A stretch of DNA of 35,952 bases from Spirochaetota bacterium (lineage in GTDB: Bacteria; Spirochaetota; Spirochaetia; Sphaerochaetales; Sphaerochaetaceae). The DNA is taken from positions 1 through 35,952 of the forward strand of contig JAEXDQ010000032.1 of NCBI GenBank assembly GCA_023401595.1, in the 5' to 3' direction. The notes under the pieces are model-generated. The model had not been told where the DNA came from. It saw nothing but the letters and a program-made list of their open reading frames with translations, and made no database searches. A program made the position numbers and the translations under genes. Of this stretch, positions 29,331 to 35,952 are shown piece after piece. Numbering within the stretch: position 1 is the stretch's first letter; the number at the start of each line of letters is the position of its first letter.

Positions 29331-30816
29331 TCTTCTGTACCTCGTCCTTCAGTATTTCTATAGCCCGTTCAATGCGGGAGAAAGTTTTCTCCAGGCCAAC
29401 CAGCCTGATTGAGTCGAACAGCGGGGGGCTCACCGTACTGCCGGTCAACGCCACGCGCACAGGCATGAACACTCCGTTCACTTTGATGTCCAGCTTCTCT
29501 GCCAAAGCGGCCATGTCCTGCTCGATGCGCTCGTCCTGTTCCCCGGACTCAAGCCCGGAGCGAAGCACCGCGTAGCCCTGCTCCAAAGCCCGCAACGTGG
29601 TCGTCACGTCCTGATTCTTGGGCAACAGGTTTTCTACGGCGGGAGCCGGTATATCCTCGAACAGGAACCGGGACAGCTCCACGACATCGGAAAGGACCTT
29701 CAGCCGTTCCTTCACGACAGGAACCATACGGTCGACGACATCCTGCTGCTCCGCCGTAGGGGGAGTCTGGACAAGTCCGGCTTCCTCCAGATACGGAACA
29801 AGCAGCTGGGCAAGCTCCGCGTCGCTCTTGCGACGGATATACTGGCCGTTGAACCAGTCGAGCTTCTTGTAGTCGAACACACCGGGAGCTTTGTTGATCT
29901 TCTCCAAGGAGAACACCTTTTCAAGCTCCTCCTTGCTGAAGAATTCCGTCTGTCCGTCGTAGGACCAGCCCACGAGGCTCACATAGTTCATCAAAGCCTC
30001 CGGCAGGTATCCTTTGGCCCGGAAGTCACGGACGCTTGTCGAACCATGACGCTTGGAAAGCTTCTGCCCGTCCTTGCCCATGACCATGGGCAGATGACAA
30101 TACACAGGGGGCTCCCAACCGAAGGCTTCATATAGCAGGACATGCAGAGGGCCTGACGGAATCCACTCCTGGGCGCGCATGATATGGGTGATGTGCATCA
30201 GATGGTCGTCGATCACATTGGCGAGATGATAGGTCGGAAACCCGTCGCTCTTCAGGAGGACAGGATCAGGACTCACGTCGCGGTTGCGGCGGGTGATGTC
30301 GCCCATCAGGACGTCGTGGAACGTGGTCTTGCCCTCCATGGGGACCTTCAGCCTGATGACGGGCCTGATTCCCTGGGACTCAAGTTCGGCGCGCTGGTCG
30401 GCGGTGAGGTCACGGCAATGACGGTCATAGCCCTGCTGTTCGCTCTTGCTCGCCTGTTGTTCCTCCCGGAGCTTCTCGAGCCGTTCCGGTGTGCAATAGC
30501 AGTAATATGCTTTTCCGTCAGCGACAAGCTGCTCGGCGTATTTCTTGTAGATGTCGAAACGCTCGCTCTGGATATACGGGCCGTAGGGACCGCCGACGAC
30601 GGGGCCTTCGTCCCACGTGATACCGAGCCATTCGAGCGTATCGAACAGATCCTGCAAAGACTCGTCGCTATACCGTTCCCGGTCAGTGTCCTCGACTCGC
30701 AGGATGAATTTCCCACCGTTCGCACGGGCGAAAAAGTAGTTGAACAACGCAGTCCGGACTCCACCGATATGTTGCAGACCGGTCGGAGACGGGGCGTACC
30801 GTACTCGAACTTCCAT
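29323..30816 (-). CDS. gltX: Glutamyl-tRNA synthetase
   Basis: 497 residues from the start at 30816 (AGGAG about 9 nt upstream); the open frame extends to 30888 but over the promoter. HIGH motif as RYAPSPTGLQHIGGVRTALF, zinc-site region YYCYCTPERLEKLR, and KMSKS as DGQKLSKRHGSTSVRDF. The protein is full length. Whether it is discriminating or also charges tRNA-Gln (needing GatCAB) cannot be read safely; a glnS gene is not in view, although a tRNA-Gln is. It heads the tRNA-synthetase operon and has its own promoter, with an unusual 11-bp repeat array further upstream. Confidence 0.96.
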   Translation of the reverse strand: MEVRVRYAPSPTGLQHIGGVRTALFNYFFARANGGKFILRVEDTDRERYSDESLQDLFDTLEWLGITWDEGPVVGGPYGPYIQSERFDIYKKYAEQLVADGKAYYCYCTPERLEKLREEQQASKSEQQGYDRHCRDLTADQRAELESQGIRPVIRLKVPMEGKTTFHDVLMGDITRRNRDVSPDPVLLKSDGFPTYHLANVIDDHLMHITHIMRAQEWIPSGPLHVLLYEAFGWEPPVYCHLPMVMGKDGQKLSKRHGSTSVRDFRAKGYLPEALMNYVSLVGWSYDGQTEFFSKEELEKVFSLEKINKAPGVFDYKKLDWFNGQYIRRKSDAELAQLLVPYLEEAGLVQTPPTAEQQDVVDRMVPVVKERLKVLSDVVELSRFLFEDIPAPAVENLLPKNQDVTTTLRALEQGYAVLRSGLESGEQDERIEQDMAALAEKLDIKVNGVFMPVRVALTGSTVSPPLFDSIRLVGLEKTFSRIERAIEILKDEVQKNG

Positions 30817-30859
30817 AAGGATACAACTCCTATTCTTCAAATATCTTCCGATTGCTACA

Positions 30860-30888
30860 GTTGTACAGCAAACACGCAAATATGACAA
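30860..30888 (-). promoter_or_regulatory. gltX-glyS-tyrS promoter
   Basis: On the minus strand TTGTCA (30883-30888), N17 and TACAAC (30860-30865), 44 nt before the gltX ATG. The 11-bp repeat array begins 43 nt further upstream. Confidence 0.58.
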
Positions 30889-30930
30889 GTGAAGGCGGGG
30901 TATCAGCGCGCTTGTCGGTACGAAACCTCT

Positions 30931-31007
30931 TACCTAGGCTCACTCTAGGGTCAACCCAGGCTCAACCCAGGCTCAACCCAGGCTCAACCTAGGCTCACTC
31001 TAGGGTT
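30931..31007. repeat. Seven 11-bp tandem repeats
   Basis: Units run in strict 11-bp register in the order A-B-C-C-C-A-B, where A is (A/T)ACCTAGGCTC, B is ACTCTAGGGT(C/T) and C is AACCCAGGCTC. Each has a central CCTAGG/CCCAGG-like core, so the cores recur about once per helical turn. It lies upstream of the gltX promoter and beyond the terminator of the NfeD/stomatin operon. Confidence 0.93.
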
Positions 31008-31066
31008 ATGGGCATAGCTGATAGATTACAAATAGAAGGTCAGGGCGGAGATTGGACCGATATATG

Positions 31067-31110
31067 AAAAGAGGGCGTTGCTCGATATCAGGAAATTTTG
31101 CAACACCCTC
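31067..31110 (-). terminator. Terminator of the nfeD-stomatin operon
   Basis: On the minus strand GAGGGTGTTGC pairs with GCAACGCCCTC (11 bp with one G-U), loop 18 nt, followed by TTTT. Positions 31071-31081 and 31100-31110 form the arms. The stretch 31111-31226 between this and the stomatin gene shows no gene. Confidence 0.75.
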
Positions 31111-31226
31111 ATGAAAAACCGCCGGAACTCATGGAACGATGAAACGTTGAACGACCCGCGCCCATACGGGAAGAAGGAAGCTCCTCGATCTGACCGTATC
31201 GTCCAAGGCACAAGAACAGACGGTAT

Positions 31227-32216
31227 CTATTTGCCGCCGTCCATGCCGAACAGCTCCTTCATACCGCCGAGGCTGGAAAGGACTCCGGTCGCCTCATACG
31301 GCATATAGATGACCTTGTTGTCTTTGCCGGTCACCATGGAGCCCAGCGTGTCGATATAACGCATGGCGATCAGATACTTCGTGGCTTCGGATTTGTCAGG
31401 AAACGCCTCTGTAACGATCCTTACCGCCTCGGCCTCCGCGTTCGCTCTCTGAACCGTAGCCTGGGCGGCACCCTCAGCCCGCAGTATCGCCGACTGCTTG
31501 TCGCCTTCGGCCTTGCTGATCTCCGCCGTCCTGAAGCCCTCGGCCTCCAGTATCTTCGACTGCTTCTCCCCTTCGGCGATCAGGATGGCCGCGCGCCGGT
31601 CACGTTCGGCCCGCATCTGCTTTTCCATCTGCTCACGGATTTCCACCGGGGGATTGATATCCTTCAATTCGACGCGGTTGACCTTGACGCCCCATTTGTC
31701 AGTCGCTTCATCGAGAATCTGGCGAAGGCGTGAGTTGATCGTATCGCGGCTGGTCAGGCTCTCGTCCAATTCCAGCTCGCCCAGAACGTTCCTCAGCGTC
31801 GTCTGTGTCAGCTTTTCGATGGCGTTCGGGAAATCGGCGACCTCATAGACGGCTTTCATAGGATCGGTGATCTGGAAATAGAGCAACGCGTCTATCTCGA
31901 TATTGACATTGTCCTTGGTAATGACGTTCTGCTTGGGATAGTCGTACACCTGCTCCCTGAGATCGATCCACTTCGTCTCAATCGTAGCGGTCAGCTTGTT
32001 GTCCCCCTGGACCTTCCTGCTGGTACGCCAGAGAATCGCCCGGGGCTTGTCGAAGACCGGCCAGATCAGATTGATACCGCTTTGCAGCGTCCTATGGTAT
32101 TTGCCCAGCCGTTCAATGACCATCGTCTGGGCCTGGGGAACAATCTTGAACCCCTTGAGGAAGAAAATCAGCACGAACAGTACTACTACAAGCATGATGA
32201 TAGCGAATACTGGCAT
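31227..32216 (-). CDS. SPFH-domain (stomatin/QmcA-like) membrane protein
   Basis: 329 residues. One N-terminal membrane helix (FAIIMLVVVLFVLIFFLKGF), then the SPFH domain (IVPQAQTMVIERLGKYHRTL, DNVNIEIDALLYFQITDP, TLRNVLGELELDESLTSRD), then a long charged coiled coil (MRAERDRRAAILIAEGEKQS with repeated AEG..K units). Such proteins form ring-like assemblies in membranes and are linked to protein quality control and lipid domains. It overlaps the nfeD stop by one base (TAATG) with AGGAG inside nfeD, the standard NfeD-stomatin pairing. Confidence 0.93.
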   Translation of the reverse strand: MPVFAIIMLVVVLFVLIFFLKGFKIVPQAQTMVIERLGKYHRTLQSGINLIWPVFDKPRAILWRTSRKVQGDNKLTATIETKWIDLREQVYDYPKQNVITKDNVNIEIDALLYFQITDPMKAVYEVADFPNAIEKLTQTTLRNVLGELELDESLTSRDTINSRLRQILDEATDKWGVKVNRVELKDINPPVEIREQMEKQMRAERDRRAAILIAEGEKQSKILEAEGFRTAEISKAEGDKQSAILRAEGAAQATVQRANAEAEAVRIVTEAFPDKSEATKYLIAMRYIDTLGSMVTGKDNKVIYMPYEATGVLSSLGGMKELFGMDGGK

Positions 32217-32647
32217 TATCGACTCCTTTGTACATATGCGGTCACGCCGCTCACATGGTCAACCACCACCGTTTCTCCTACCTCGACGGGCAGATCATCG
32301 ACCGAAAGGGCTTTCCAGTCCTGACCGCCGATCTTCACCCTTCCCAGACCTTCACGGTTGTCGATCCGCTGTATGACCAGCGCCTCTTTACCGACCAGGG
32401 CGTCGACGCCGGAAGCAATGTCGTCCACCTTGTGGAATTTCTTCAGCAAAGGACGCAGCAGAAGAAAAGAGAGAACGGTAACGATGCAGAAAATGACGAG
32501 CTGCCATACGAACGACAAGCCGCAGGCCGTAGCGATTCCCGCCCCGATGGCGCCGACGCCGCAGCTCGCGAGAAAGAATCCGGGGGTGAACATCTCGGCT
32601 ATGCATAGAACGACGCCCCCGACGACCCATAAAGCCCATGCGTACAT
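32216..32647 (-). CDS. NfeD-family membrane protein
   Basis: 143 residues from the start at 32647, which has AAGGAGG upstream; the frame runs to 32713 without a better start. Four hydrophobic segments (ALWVVGGVVLCIAEMFTPGF, FFLASCGVGAIGAGIATACG, FVWQLVIFCIVTVLSFLLLR) are followed by a soluble C-terminal OB-fold: GKEALVIQRIDNREGLGRVK, then GQDWKALS and VGETVVVDHVSGV, the usual short-NfeD layout. NfeD proteins are nearly always encoded beside stomatin-like proteins and are thought to work with them. This is the short form without the ClpP-like protease domain. Confidence 0.92.
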   Translation of the reverse strand: MYAWALWVVGGVVLCIAEMFTPGFFLASCGVGAIGAGIATACGLSFVWQLVIFCIVTVLSFLLLRPLLKKFHKVDDIASGVDALVGKEALVIQRIDNREGLGRVKIGGQDWKALSVDDLPVEVGETVVVDHVSGVTAYVQRSR

Positions 32648-32750
32648 ATCGGCCTCCTTCTCATAGTATATCCGGTAATTCATCATACCATATATACGGG
32701 CGAAGGGCATCAATTTGAAACGGAATCCTCTCTGGGAAATCCTTCACCGC

Positions 32751-32779
32751 TTGTTTCAGCATAGCAAACGGCCTATACT
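32751..32779 (+). promoter_or_regulatory. Promoter of the S41 lipoprotein gene, probably leaderless
   Basis: TTGTTT (32751-32756), N17 and TATACT (32774-32779). The ATG at 32786 begins 7 nt after the -10 box, where transcription should start, and no SD is present. Confidence 0.62.
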
Positions 32780-32785
32780 CACCAC

Positions 32786-34078
32786 ATGAACATCTACCGA
32801 AAACAATATCGATTATTTCTTGCGACAGCATTGCTTATTCTTGCGGCAACGGCCTTCATGGGGTGTGCGTCCATGAACGACGCAGCCTCCGTGCAATTAC
32901 GCCCGGCGCAGGAAGATTCGCCGAAAGCCGCTGATTTGAAGTATTTTTACAAGACTTTGCCTGCGAACCACAAGAACTTCTTCGCACATACGACGTCCCA
33001 GGAGTTTTGCAAGGCTTGCCTCGCAGCTCTGGAACGAGCGGATGACCTGACGGACGTTGAATTCTACTTCACCCTCTGTGAGCTGGCCGCCATGGCTGGG
33101 GACTCCCATACCATGGTCGGGCTGACGCAGGACGTCGCGGCATCGATGCACGCCCTCCCCTGTCAGATCGCCATGGTCGATGGGAAATGGACGATCACCG
33201 TCATCGAATCCCCACTTTCCGGACTATTGGGCGCGGAAGTCCTGTCGATCAACGGAATCCCCATGGTGGAGATCGTTGGGAAAGCGAGCAGACTATACGG
33301 CCACGACAATGAAACCTGGCTGGAGTATATGATCGGGCAGCAGCTGAACATCATCGAGCTTTATATGTATCTCGGTATCGCGAAAGCTCCGACGGAGGAA
33401 ATACGGCTCGATGTAACGCCTCTCGGCTCATCCACGACCAGAAATATCTCGCTGCGACCGGTCTCCATCGAAGCCTTCCATCGGCTGGACCTGTCCGCTC
33501 TGGTCACCGCTCAGCCGGAAACGGGCCGGGCCAACGTTCCGTACCGGACATTGGTCTTGCGCGACGGCGACGTACTCTTCATCCAATACAACGCCTGCAT
33601 GTCATGGGATCAGCTTCCGATCGATGAATTCACCACAAAGACCCTTGCCTTGATCGACGGCATGAAGCCTCGGCGGGTCATCGTCGATCTCAGATACAAC
33701 GGCGGCGGCAATTCCAGCCTGTTTGAACCAATGATCGACGGATTGTCCGGCTTACAGAAAAAACAAGGATTCCCCATCGACGTGCTTATCGGAACGGGGA
33801 CTTTCTCCTCGGCTCTGATAAACGCGGTACAATTGAAGCAACAGACCGATTGCAGGCTGGTCGGTTCACCAACTGGCGGCAGCGTGAATCATTATGGAGA
33901 AATCAAAAGCTTCACGCTTCCGAATTCAGGCATACCGGTGTCGTATTCCACCAAGTATTTCGTCATGGACGCCTCCTATCCGGCTGGCTCACTCCAGCCC
34001 GATGTATTGGTCAGACGATCCGTAGAGGATCTCAAGAACGGCATCGACACCGAGGTCCAAGCCATTCTACAACACTAG
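32786..34078 (+). CDS. S41-family (C-terminal-processing-like) peptidase lipoprotein
   Basis: 430 residues. A signal peptide with lipobox FMGC (about residues 24-27) makes it a lipoprotein, displayed in the periplasm or on the surface. The N-terminal half is a helical tricorn-like cap; EVLSINGIPMVEIVGKAS is a PDZ-like segment. The S41 core is seen in RRVIVDLRYNGGGNSSLFEP and in LIGTGTFSSALINAVQLKQQ followed by LVGSPTGGSVNHYGE, where the Ser of TFSSA is the probable nucleophile. The substrate is unknown. Start at 32786: no SD, but a strong -10 box 7 nt upstream. It is divergent from nfeD. Confidence 0.86.
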   Translation: MNIYRKQYRLFLATALLILAATAFMGCASMNDAASVQLRPAQEDSPKAADLKYFYKTLPANHKNFFAHTTSQEFCKACLAALERADDLTDVEFYFTLCELAAMAGDSHTMVGLTQDVAASMHALPCQIAMVDGKWTITVIESPLSGLLGAEVLSINGIPMVEIVGKASRLYGHDNETWLEYMIGQQLNIIELYMYLGIAKAPTEEIRLDVTPLGSSTTRNISLRPVSIEAFHRLDLSALVTAQPETGRANVPYRTLVLRDGDVLFIQYNACMSWDQLPIDEFTTKTLALIDGMKPRRVIVDLRYNGGGNSSLFEPMIDGLSGLQKKQGFPIDVLIGTGTFSSALINAVQLKQQTDCRLVGSPTGGSVNHYGEIKSFTLPNSGIPVSYSTKYFVMDASYPAGSLQPDVLVRRSVEDLKNGIDTEVQAILQH

Positions 34079-34574
34079 ACCGTTATCAGGAATCGGGCCA
34101 ACCACCATCGGCGGAGGCAAAACAACCAACGATGAAACAGCAGGGTTCAGGATTGGCCCGAATATCCAGGACGACCAGAATTGGATGGATTATGATTATT
34201 CATCATAAAGACAATATATTACATCACTGTCATAATAAAACCAGATATAAGGATTTTATTTTGCACATATAATGATTAATACACAAATTATCGCAATAAT
34301 TAATCTCAAGAAGCAACACGTCGTTATATAAATCTTCAAAATCACAGTTTCACCACTGTACCTTTGCCAATCAAATGAGTATATTTATATCGATTGATGG
34401 TTCGTGACGAGGCGACCTGGCCATCACGAGACTTCCTGCGCCGCAGGAAGAAGATACGGCGGGGACTGAGGTTCGACACCAATCGGCTGGAACATGACCA
34501 TGGAGACTCCATGCGGGTGAAACGGACGACTCAGTGAAGGCTTCAAGACCCGAACGAGTACAAGGAGATACAAC
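34079..34574 (+). promoter_or_regulatory. AT-rich gap and hairpin-rich leader upstream of gldA
   Basis: No gene is seen. 34190-34380 is AT-rich and could hold a promoter. From 34400 the sequence becomes GC-rich and shows three successive inverted repeats: TCGTGA (34402-34407)/TCACGA (34424-34429); the 19-bp near-continuous palindrome CTTCCTGCG-C-CGCAGGAAG (34432-34450); and CATGGA-GAC-TCCATG (34499-34513). They could be RNA hairpins of a leader or protein operators. AAGGAG then leads to gldA. Confidence 0.5.
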
Positions 34575-35690
34575 ATGGCAACAATCATTGGCAGTCCCAG
34601 CAGATACATCCAGGAACGGGGTGCGTTGAAGCATCTGGCGACATATACTTCGCAGCTCGGAAACAAGCTGCTGGTACTCATCACCCCATCGGGCAAAAAA
34701 CGTGTCGGAGGTATGATCGAGAAGGGCATGGAGGGAACCGACACAACCATCGTCTGGGAAGAGTTCAACAGGGAATGCAGCCGTAAGGAAATCGACCGCA
34801 TCGTCGCGAATGTCAAGAAGAACGGGGCGAACGTGATCGTCGGAGTCGGCGGAGGAAAGACCTTGGACACAGCGAAGGCGGTGGCCCATTATGCGAAGCT
34901 TCCCGTGGTAATCGTCCCGACCATCGCATCGACCGACGCCCCGTGCAGCGCGCTTTCAGTCATCTATACCGACGAGGGCGTGTTTGAAAGCTATCTGTTC
35001 CTGCCGGCGAATCCGAACGCCGTCATCATGGACACCGATGTCATCGCCGCCGCGCCGGTACGCCTGATCGTGTCCGGCATGGGTGATGCTCTAGCGACGT
35101 ATTTTGAAGCCAGGGCCTGTCAGCGCTCCAATGCGGCGAACTGCGTCGGGGGAACCTGCTCGCTTTCCGCTATGAGCCTGGCTCGCTTATGCTATGATAC
35201 GTTGCTCGCCGACGGGATGAAGGCGAAGCTCGCCGTCGAAAAGCACGTCTGCACAAAGGCCGTGGAGAATATCATAGAAGCGAACACCTATCTCAGCGGC
35301 ATCGGCTTTGAAAGCGGCGGTCTCGCGGCGGCCCATGCGATTCATAACGGATTGACGGCGATCGAGGAGACGCATCAGCTCTACCACGGAGAAAAGGTCG
35401 CGTTCGGAACCCTATGCCAGCTGATGCTGGAGAATGTCGACGTCGAGGAATTGGAAGAGGTCATCGGTTTCTGTCTGGAGGTCGGGCTGCCTGTCACCCT
35501 GGAAGATCTGGGCATCAAGGATGTCAAACCGGAACAGATCATGGAGGTGGCGAAGCTCGCCTGCGCGGACAACGACACCCTGCACAACATGCCCTTCCCA
35601 GTGACTGCGGAGACCGTCTACGCGGCCATCATGGCGGCGGATGCGACAGGCCGTTTCTACAAGGAGGAAGCGGGCTGCAACTGCCGGTAA
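34575..35690 (+). CDS. gldA: Glycerol dehydrogenase
   Basis: 371 residues, an iron/zinc-containing NAD-dependent dehydrogenase oxidising glycerol to dihydroxyacetone. IVGVGGGKTLDTAKAVAHYA is the NAD-binding loop, PTIASTDAPCSALSVIYTDE is typical of GldA, and the metal ligands are Asp in VSGMGDALATYFEA, His in LAAAHAIHNGLTA and His in TLHNMPFPVT-like positions. Close relatives include other polyol dehydrogenases. AAGGAG lies before the start, behind a structured leader. A terminator follows at 35728. Confidence 0.94.
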   Translation: MATIIGSPSRYIQERGALKHLATYTSQLGNKLLVLITPSGKKRVGGMIEKGMEGTDTTIVWEEFNRECSRKEIDRIVANVKKNGANVIVGVGGGKTLDTAKAVAHYAKLPVVIVPTIASTDAPCSALSVIYTDEGVFESYLFLPANPNAVIMDTDVIAAAPVRLIVSGMGDALATYFEARACQRSNAANCVGGTCSLSAMSLARLCYDTLLADGMKAKLAVEKHVCTKAVENIIEANTYLSGIGFESGGLAAAHAIHNGLTAIEETHQLYHGEKVAFGTLCQLMLENVDVEELEEVIGFCLEVGLPVTLEDLGIKDVKPEQIMEVAKLACADNDTLHNMPFPVTAETVYAAIMAADATGRFYKEEAGCNCR

Positions 35691-35727
35691 AAGATAGTCC
35701 GGGTCAATTCATAATCGTATAGAGACG

Positions 35728-35762
35728 AAAAGGGCGTACATGCGTGCGCCCTTTTCCTTTTC
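35728..35762. terminator. Bidirectional terminator between gldA and the convergent dehydrogenase
   Basis: AAAAGGGCG (35728-35736) pairs with CGCCCTTTT (35747-35755), followed by CCTTTTCC; A residues on the left allow function from the minus strand too. Confidence 0.85.
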
Positions 35763-35800
35763 CTTTGTCCGGAGAACCAGAGTCGTCAGTCTTATTGTTT

Positions 35801-35952
35801 TCAGAGGCTCTTGATGGAGAGCCAAACGTCGTCGATGACAGGGATGCCATGCTCGAGGTTGTCCCTGCGGGTGTTCCACTCGATCTCGCCGGGGTAGAAG
35901 ACCCTGCCGCCCTCCTTCTCAGGGATCGAGGACTGGATGTCGCCCACGATGC
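35801..35952 (-). CDS. C-terminal end of an Ldh2/malate dehydrogenase-family oxidoreductase (partial)
   Basis: The minus strand is open from the right edge to TGA (35801-35803). The last 50 residues include GGRVFYPGEIEWNTRRDNLE followed by HGIPVIDDVWLSIKSL. This matches the C-terminus of the Ldh2/YlbC-type family (malate, lactate, ureidoglycolate or sulfolactate dehydrogenases), with the '..PGE.e...r......GIP....vw..l..l' ending. These enzymes use NAD(P) and are unrelated to classical Rossmann-fold LDH. The active site is outside the window, so the substrate cannot be told. The gene is convergent with gldA and shares its terminator. Confidence 0.78.
   Translation of the reverse strand, partial: IVGDIQSSIPEKEGGRVFYPGEIEWNTRRDNLEHGIPVIDDVWLSIKSL

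Noticed and set aside
27981..29363. 460-codon plus-strand open frame opposite glyS
   Set aside because: Shadow of glyS; no start signal, and the opposite strand has a complete conserved synthetase.
30931..31007. 11-bp array considered as a CRISPR array or replication-origin iteron set
   Set aside because: There are no spacers, units are too short for CRISPR, and no replication gene or AT-rich unwinding zone is adjacent.

Overview
The window joins an AT-rich accessory island (about 1-11,730) to a GC-richer chromosomal backbone (about 11,730-35,952). I read the host as a spirochaete of the Sphaerochaeta/Treponema type. The support is indirect: ispE next to spoVG, MEP-pathway isoprenoid synthesis, lipoproteins with LMSC/FMGC-type lipoboxes, a solvent-exposed style set of S41 lipoprotein and NfeD/stomatin genes, and the style of the aminoacyl-tRNA synthetases. 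There is no rRNA and the genus is not proven.

Island. A tyrosine recombinase gene (10426-11595) lies directly 3' of a tRNA-Gln(UUG) gene (11724-11796), the classic signature of integration into a tRNA 3' end. The island runs left from there to the window edge, where the tail of an IS110-like transposase appears to be cut off, so the distal att copy is not in view. From left to right it holds: four tiny ribbon-helix-helix-like regulators with visible operators (99-898); an XRE regulator followed by an unusual operon of a lipoprotein/DUF4041/GIY-YIG nuclease fusion and a TIR-like (PF10137-type) putative NAD-cleaving effector (982-4700); a double winged-helix protein with an Asn-rich repeat and a hydrophobic tail (4886-5788); a 29-residue membrane peptide that carries a copy of the nuclease gene's leader; a HigB-HigA-SecB toxin-antitoxin-chaperone system (6070-7313); an unknown 190-residue protein paired with an XRE-ImmA/IrrE metalloprotease regulator (7463-9265); MazEF (9390-9961); and an orphan HigA-type antitoxin with nested palindromes (10010-10383). 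The layout is that of a defence and addiction island. The best candidate for an undescribed system is the XRE / envelope-spanning lipoprotein nuclease / TIR operon.

Backbone, left half. On the minus strand are a SMUG1 uracil-DNA glycosylase, IspE, SpoVG and tRNA-Gln. Divergent from these is a HAD phosphatase, followed by a 730-bp gene-free stretch with tandem repeats and a 12-G tract. Then come an acyl-CoA ligase, an MTA/SAH deaminase with MtnA (methionine salvage), and NADP-type glutamate dehydrogenase.

Backbone, right half. An AbrB-regulated two-gene ABC exporter faces a SsuABC-like importer. Next is an operon of three aminoacyl-tRNA synthetases (gltX-glyS-tyrS), preceded by an array of seven 11-bp repeats. 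It is followed by NfeD plus an SPFH/stomatin protein, a leaderless-looking S41 lipoprotein, glycerol dehydrogenase behind a hairpin-rich leader, and the C-terminal end of an Ldh2/malate-dehydrogenase-like gene at the right edge. Several backbone genes (ispE, the HAD gene, the S41 gene) have a sigma70-like -10 box ending 6-7 nt before the start codon, suggesting leaderless transcripts.
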